The notes below the pieces were generated by a model. It ran no database searches. It was not told the origin of the DNA and saw nothing but the letters and a program-made list of their open reading frames with translations. From assembly GCA_007120055.1 (NCBI GenBank), contig SKOL01000510.1, positions 1 through 15,458 of the forward strand: a stretch of 15,458 bases of DNA. The letters are read 5' to 3'. Shown piece after piece: positions 13,945 to 15,458 of this stretch (within the stretch, counting starts at the first letter, position 1; the number at the start of each line of letters is the position of its first letter). The translations under genes and the position numbers were made by a program. This DNA is from Anaerobacillus sp. (GTDB taxonomy: Bacteria; Bacillota; Bacilli; Bacillales_H; Anaerobacillaceae).

Positions 13945-14012
13945 TGGTGCCAGGCACTTAACTTATGGTGCCTGGCACCTAACTTATTAACTTATTAACT
14001 TATTAACTTATT
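13945..14012 (+). repeat. R1 repeats with an expanded AACTTATT tail
   Basis: Core GGTGCCAGGCAC (13945-13956) is followed by GGTGCCTGGCACC (13967-13979) and four perfect AACTTATT units (13981-14012). The tail length varies between copies (one to four units), as in a variable-number tandem repeat. Confidence 0.9.
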
Positions 14013-14035
14013 GATTTTAAAAGTGTAAATTACGT

Positions 14036-15262
14036 TTATGCAGCGTCTCGCTTTTTTTCCGATTTATTAATGACGGATGAGCCAGCTAAGTCACCAGTGA
14101 CATTAAGAGCGGTACATCCCATTCCAACAAGTGCATCAATCGCCACTAACAGAGCGACGGCTTCCATCGGTAAACCAAGTTGGACAAAAACGGTGGAGAT
14201 CATGACAATTCCAGCCCCCGGAACACCTGCAGTTCCGACTGAGGCGAGCGTTCCAACAAGGATCACTGTAAGCATTTGAGCGAAAGTGAGTGGTTCCCCT
14301 ATGACATTCGCTGCAAAAGCGGCCGATACGGCAATTCGGATCGCCGCGCCATCCATGTTCAAGGTCGCTCCAAATGGCAAACTAAAGCTGTATAAGCTTT
14401 TCTTTAAGCCAAGTCGTTGTGCTGCATCCATCGTTAATGGCAGAGTTCCTGCACTACTTTGCGTAACAAATGCCGTCAACATCGGTGTTCGAGCTGCTTT
14501 GAAAAATTGAACAGGTGATACGCCCATGAATTTCAGAAACACAATGTAAAGTGTAAGTTGAACGAGTAAAGCAATATAAAGCACAGCTACGACTTCTCCA
14601 AGAGAGATCAACGTATTAAGTCCTTGTTTTGCGACGGTTGTTGCAATAATAGCAAAAATACCGATCGGTACATATTGCAAAATGACGTGCATAATCCGAA
14701 ACGCAGCTTCGTTAAGCCCCTCAACCACTTTGTAAACGAGCTCTCCCGAATCTTTGTAGGCTTCAGAAGATCTCAACGAAGAGATTGCAAGACCAAACAC
14801 TAGAGCAGTGAAAATGATGCCGAGTAAATTCAGTTCACTAAAAGCTGTCACAATATTACGAGGAACAATGTTTAATAAAACACTCACAATCCCAGGGTGC
14901 TCAGGTCCTTGATACGCTTCATCCGTCTCAAGCGTCATCCCACTTCCAGGAGAAAACAAGCTAGCTACCGAAAGACCGACAATGATTGCTAGTGCCGAAG
15001 TACCAACATAATAAAAGAAAATTTTACTTCCCATTCTTCCGATGTTGTTAATACTTGTTTGATTCACCCCGACAATAAGCGTAAATACAATCAGCGGTAG
15101 GATTAAAAACATTAATAAGCGAAGCATTAGATCTCCAAACGGTTGTAAAACCGGTACAACACTTTCACCGAAAATTAATCCAACCAAAATACCAAGAATA
15201 AGTGCAATCGTAATTTTTAAAACAAGAGATGCATCCCAATAAGTTTTCCATATAGATTTCAT
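14036..15262 (-). CDS. Sodium/dicarboxylate (DAACS) family symporter with atypical substrate site
   Basis: 408 residues, about eight membrane helices plus two hairpins. Family marks: TQSSAGTLPLTMDAA (hairpin 1), FGATLNMDGAAI (Asn302-Gly305), GTAGVPGAG (hairpin 2) and ALNVTGD (385-391). The sodium-site Asn387 and Asp391 equivalents are kept, so sodium coupling is likely. But compared with the GltPh sequence DMGRTMVNVTGD, this protein has GMGCTALNVTGD: Gly380 replaces the aspartate that holds the amino group and Cys383 replaces the arginine that holds the side-chain carboxylate. Also, NMDGT becomes NMDGA. It therefore probably does not carry glutamate or aspartate. The start ATG has GGAGGG upstream. 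Confidence 0.93.
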   Translation of the reverse strand: MKSIWKTYWDASLVLKITIALILGILVGLIFGESVVPVLQPFGDLMLRLLMFLILPLIVFTLIVGVNQTSINNIGRMGSKIFFYYVGTSALAIIVGLSVASLFSPGSGMTLETDEAYQGPEHPGIVSVLLNIVPRNIVTAFSELNLLGIIFTALVFGLAISSLRSSEAYKDSGELVYKVVEGLNEAAFRIMHVILQYVPIGIFAIIATTVAKQGLNTLISLGEVVAVLYIALLVQLTLYIVFLKFMGVSPVQFFKAARTPMLTAFVTQSSAGTLPLTMDAAQRLGLKKSLYSFSLPFGATLNMDGAAIRIAVSAAFAANVIGEPLTFAQMLTVILVGTLASVGTAGVPGAGIVMISTVFVQLGLPMEAVALLVAIDALVGMGCTALNVTGDLAGSSVINKSEKKRDAA

Positions 15263-15295
15263 TTGTAAAACCCTCCAATCATTTGATGTGAGTCT

Positions 15296-15323
15296 ATTAT
15301 GTTAGCCGTGGTGCTTTTCGCAA
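15296..15323 (-). promoter_or_regulatory. Possible promoter of the symporter gene
   Basis: On the minus strand TTGCGA (15318-15323), a 16-base spacer and CATAAT (15296-15301) lie 34 bases ahead of the start codon. It is a modest match to the sigma-A consensus. MITE copy B lies just upstream of it. Confidence 0.4.
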
Positions 15324-15340
15324 TCGCTGCTAGACAACTG

Positions 15341-15458
15341 AGTGAATTTCATAATTACCAAAAATGAGCCACATAAAGCAATATATAGTTTGCGAATGGT
15401 TTTGACGCAACTATATATTGATCTTAGTGGCGGAAATAATGAATTATGAAATTCATTA
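15341..15458 (-). mobile_element. MITE-like element, copy B
   Basis: About 117 bases with terminal inverted repeats AGTGAATTTCATAATT (15341-15356) and AATTATGAAATTCATT (15442-15457), 15 of 16 matching. Inside, AATATATAGTTTGCG and CGCAACTATATATT (about 15379-15420) are also inverted, so the element can fold almost end to end. It aligns with copy A in the opposite orientation but carries extra central sequence. No ORF. It ends at the window edge. Confidence 0.7.

Noticed and set aside
13945..14012. Possible CRISPR-like array
   Set aside because: The units are tandem 8-mers and palindromic cores without unique spacers of regular length, and no cas genes are present.
7923..15458. Composite transposon formed by the two MITE-like copies
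   Set aside because: Neither copy encodes a transposase and the enclosed DNA includes ordinary genes; no target duplication around the whole can be seen because the window ends at copy B.

Overview
The window looks like the chromosome of a low-GC Gram-positive bacterium of the Bacillaceae, possibly an alkaliphilic or salt-tolerant one. The reasons are the strong AGGAGG-type ribosome binding sites, frequent TTG/GTG starts, AT-rich intergenic DNA, U-tracted hairpin terminators, lipoprotein signal peptides, and three sodium- or ion-coupled secondary transport components. No ribosomal RNA, tRNA or CRISPR array was seen.

Left edge (1-1394, minus): a lipoprotein with TPR-like repeats followed by WG beta-repeats, whose C-terminus lies outside the window. 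Positions 1395-1846 hold dispersed palindromic repeats, an orphan hairpin terminator, and a sigma-A-like promoter with a perfect 18-bp palindrome just downstream of the -10.

Catabolic block (1847-7669, plus): a GntR/UTRA regulator, both TRAP permease subunits, a creatininase-family amidohydrolase, the TRAP solute-binding lipoprotein, and an M20 amidohydrolase. The likely logic is that the solute-binding protein captures a carboxylate-bearing amide, DctQM imports it with a sodium gradient, the two metal-dependent hydrolases cleave amide bonds, and the GntR protein senses the compound. The substrate cannot be read from the sequence. The block is bounded by two direct copies of a repeat sharing 47 identical bases.

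Middle (7670-10545): a worn accessory zone. It has a strong terminator, a possible 26-residue ORF, a MITE-like element, a small coiled-coil gene (minus), an Uma2-family PD-(D/E)XK-like gene (plus), a truncated group II intron relic, and a frameshifted pseudogene (minus).

Right block (10546-13857, plus): an unusual probable operon. It encodes a TerB-like protein, two large proteins with glycine/alanine-rich hydrophobic centres and coiled coils, and a small CxxCxxCC (YkgJ-type) protein. Its promoter overlaps a 26-bp inverted repeat. This is the best candidate here for an undescribed system. A terminator and more repeats follow.

Right edge (14036-15458, minus): a sodium/dicarboxylate-type symporter whose substrate-binding residues depart from the acidic amino acid pattern, then a second MITE-like copy in the opposite orientation to the first.

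Two short repeat families run through the window. R1 has the core GGTGCCAGGCAC followed by AACTTATT units, and R2 has the core GAAGCAAGGGGACGGTTC. R1 lies at the 3' ends of several genes, and in two cases it supplies the last codons and the stop.
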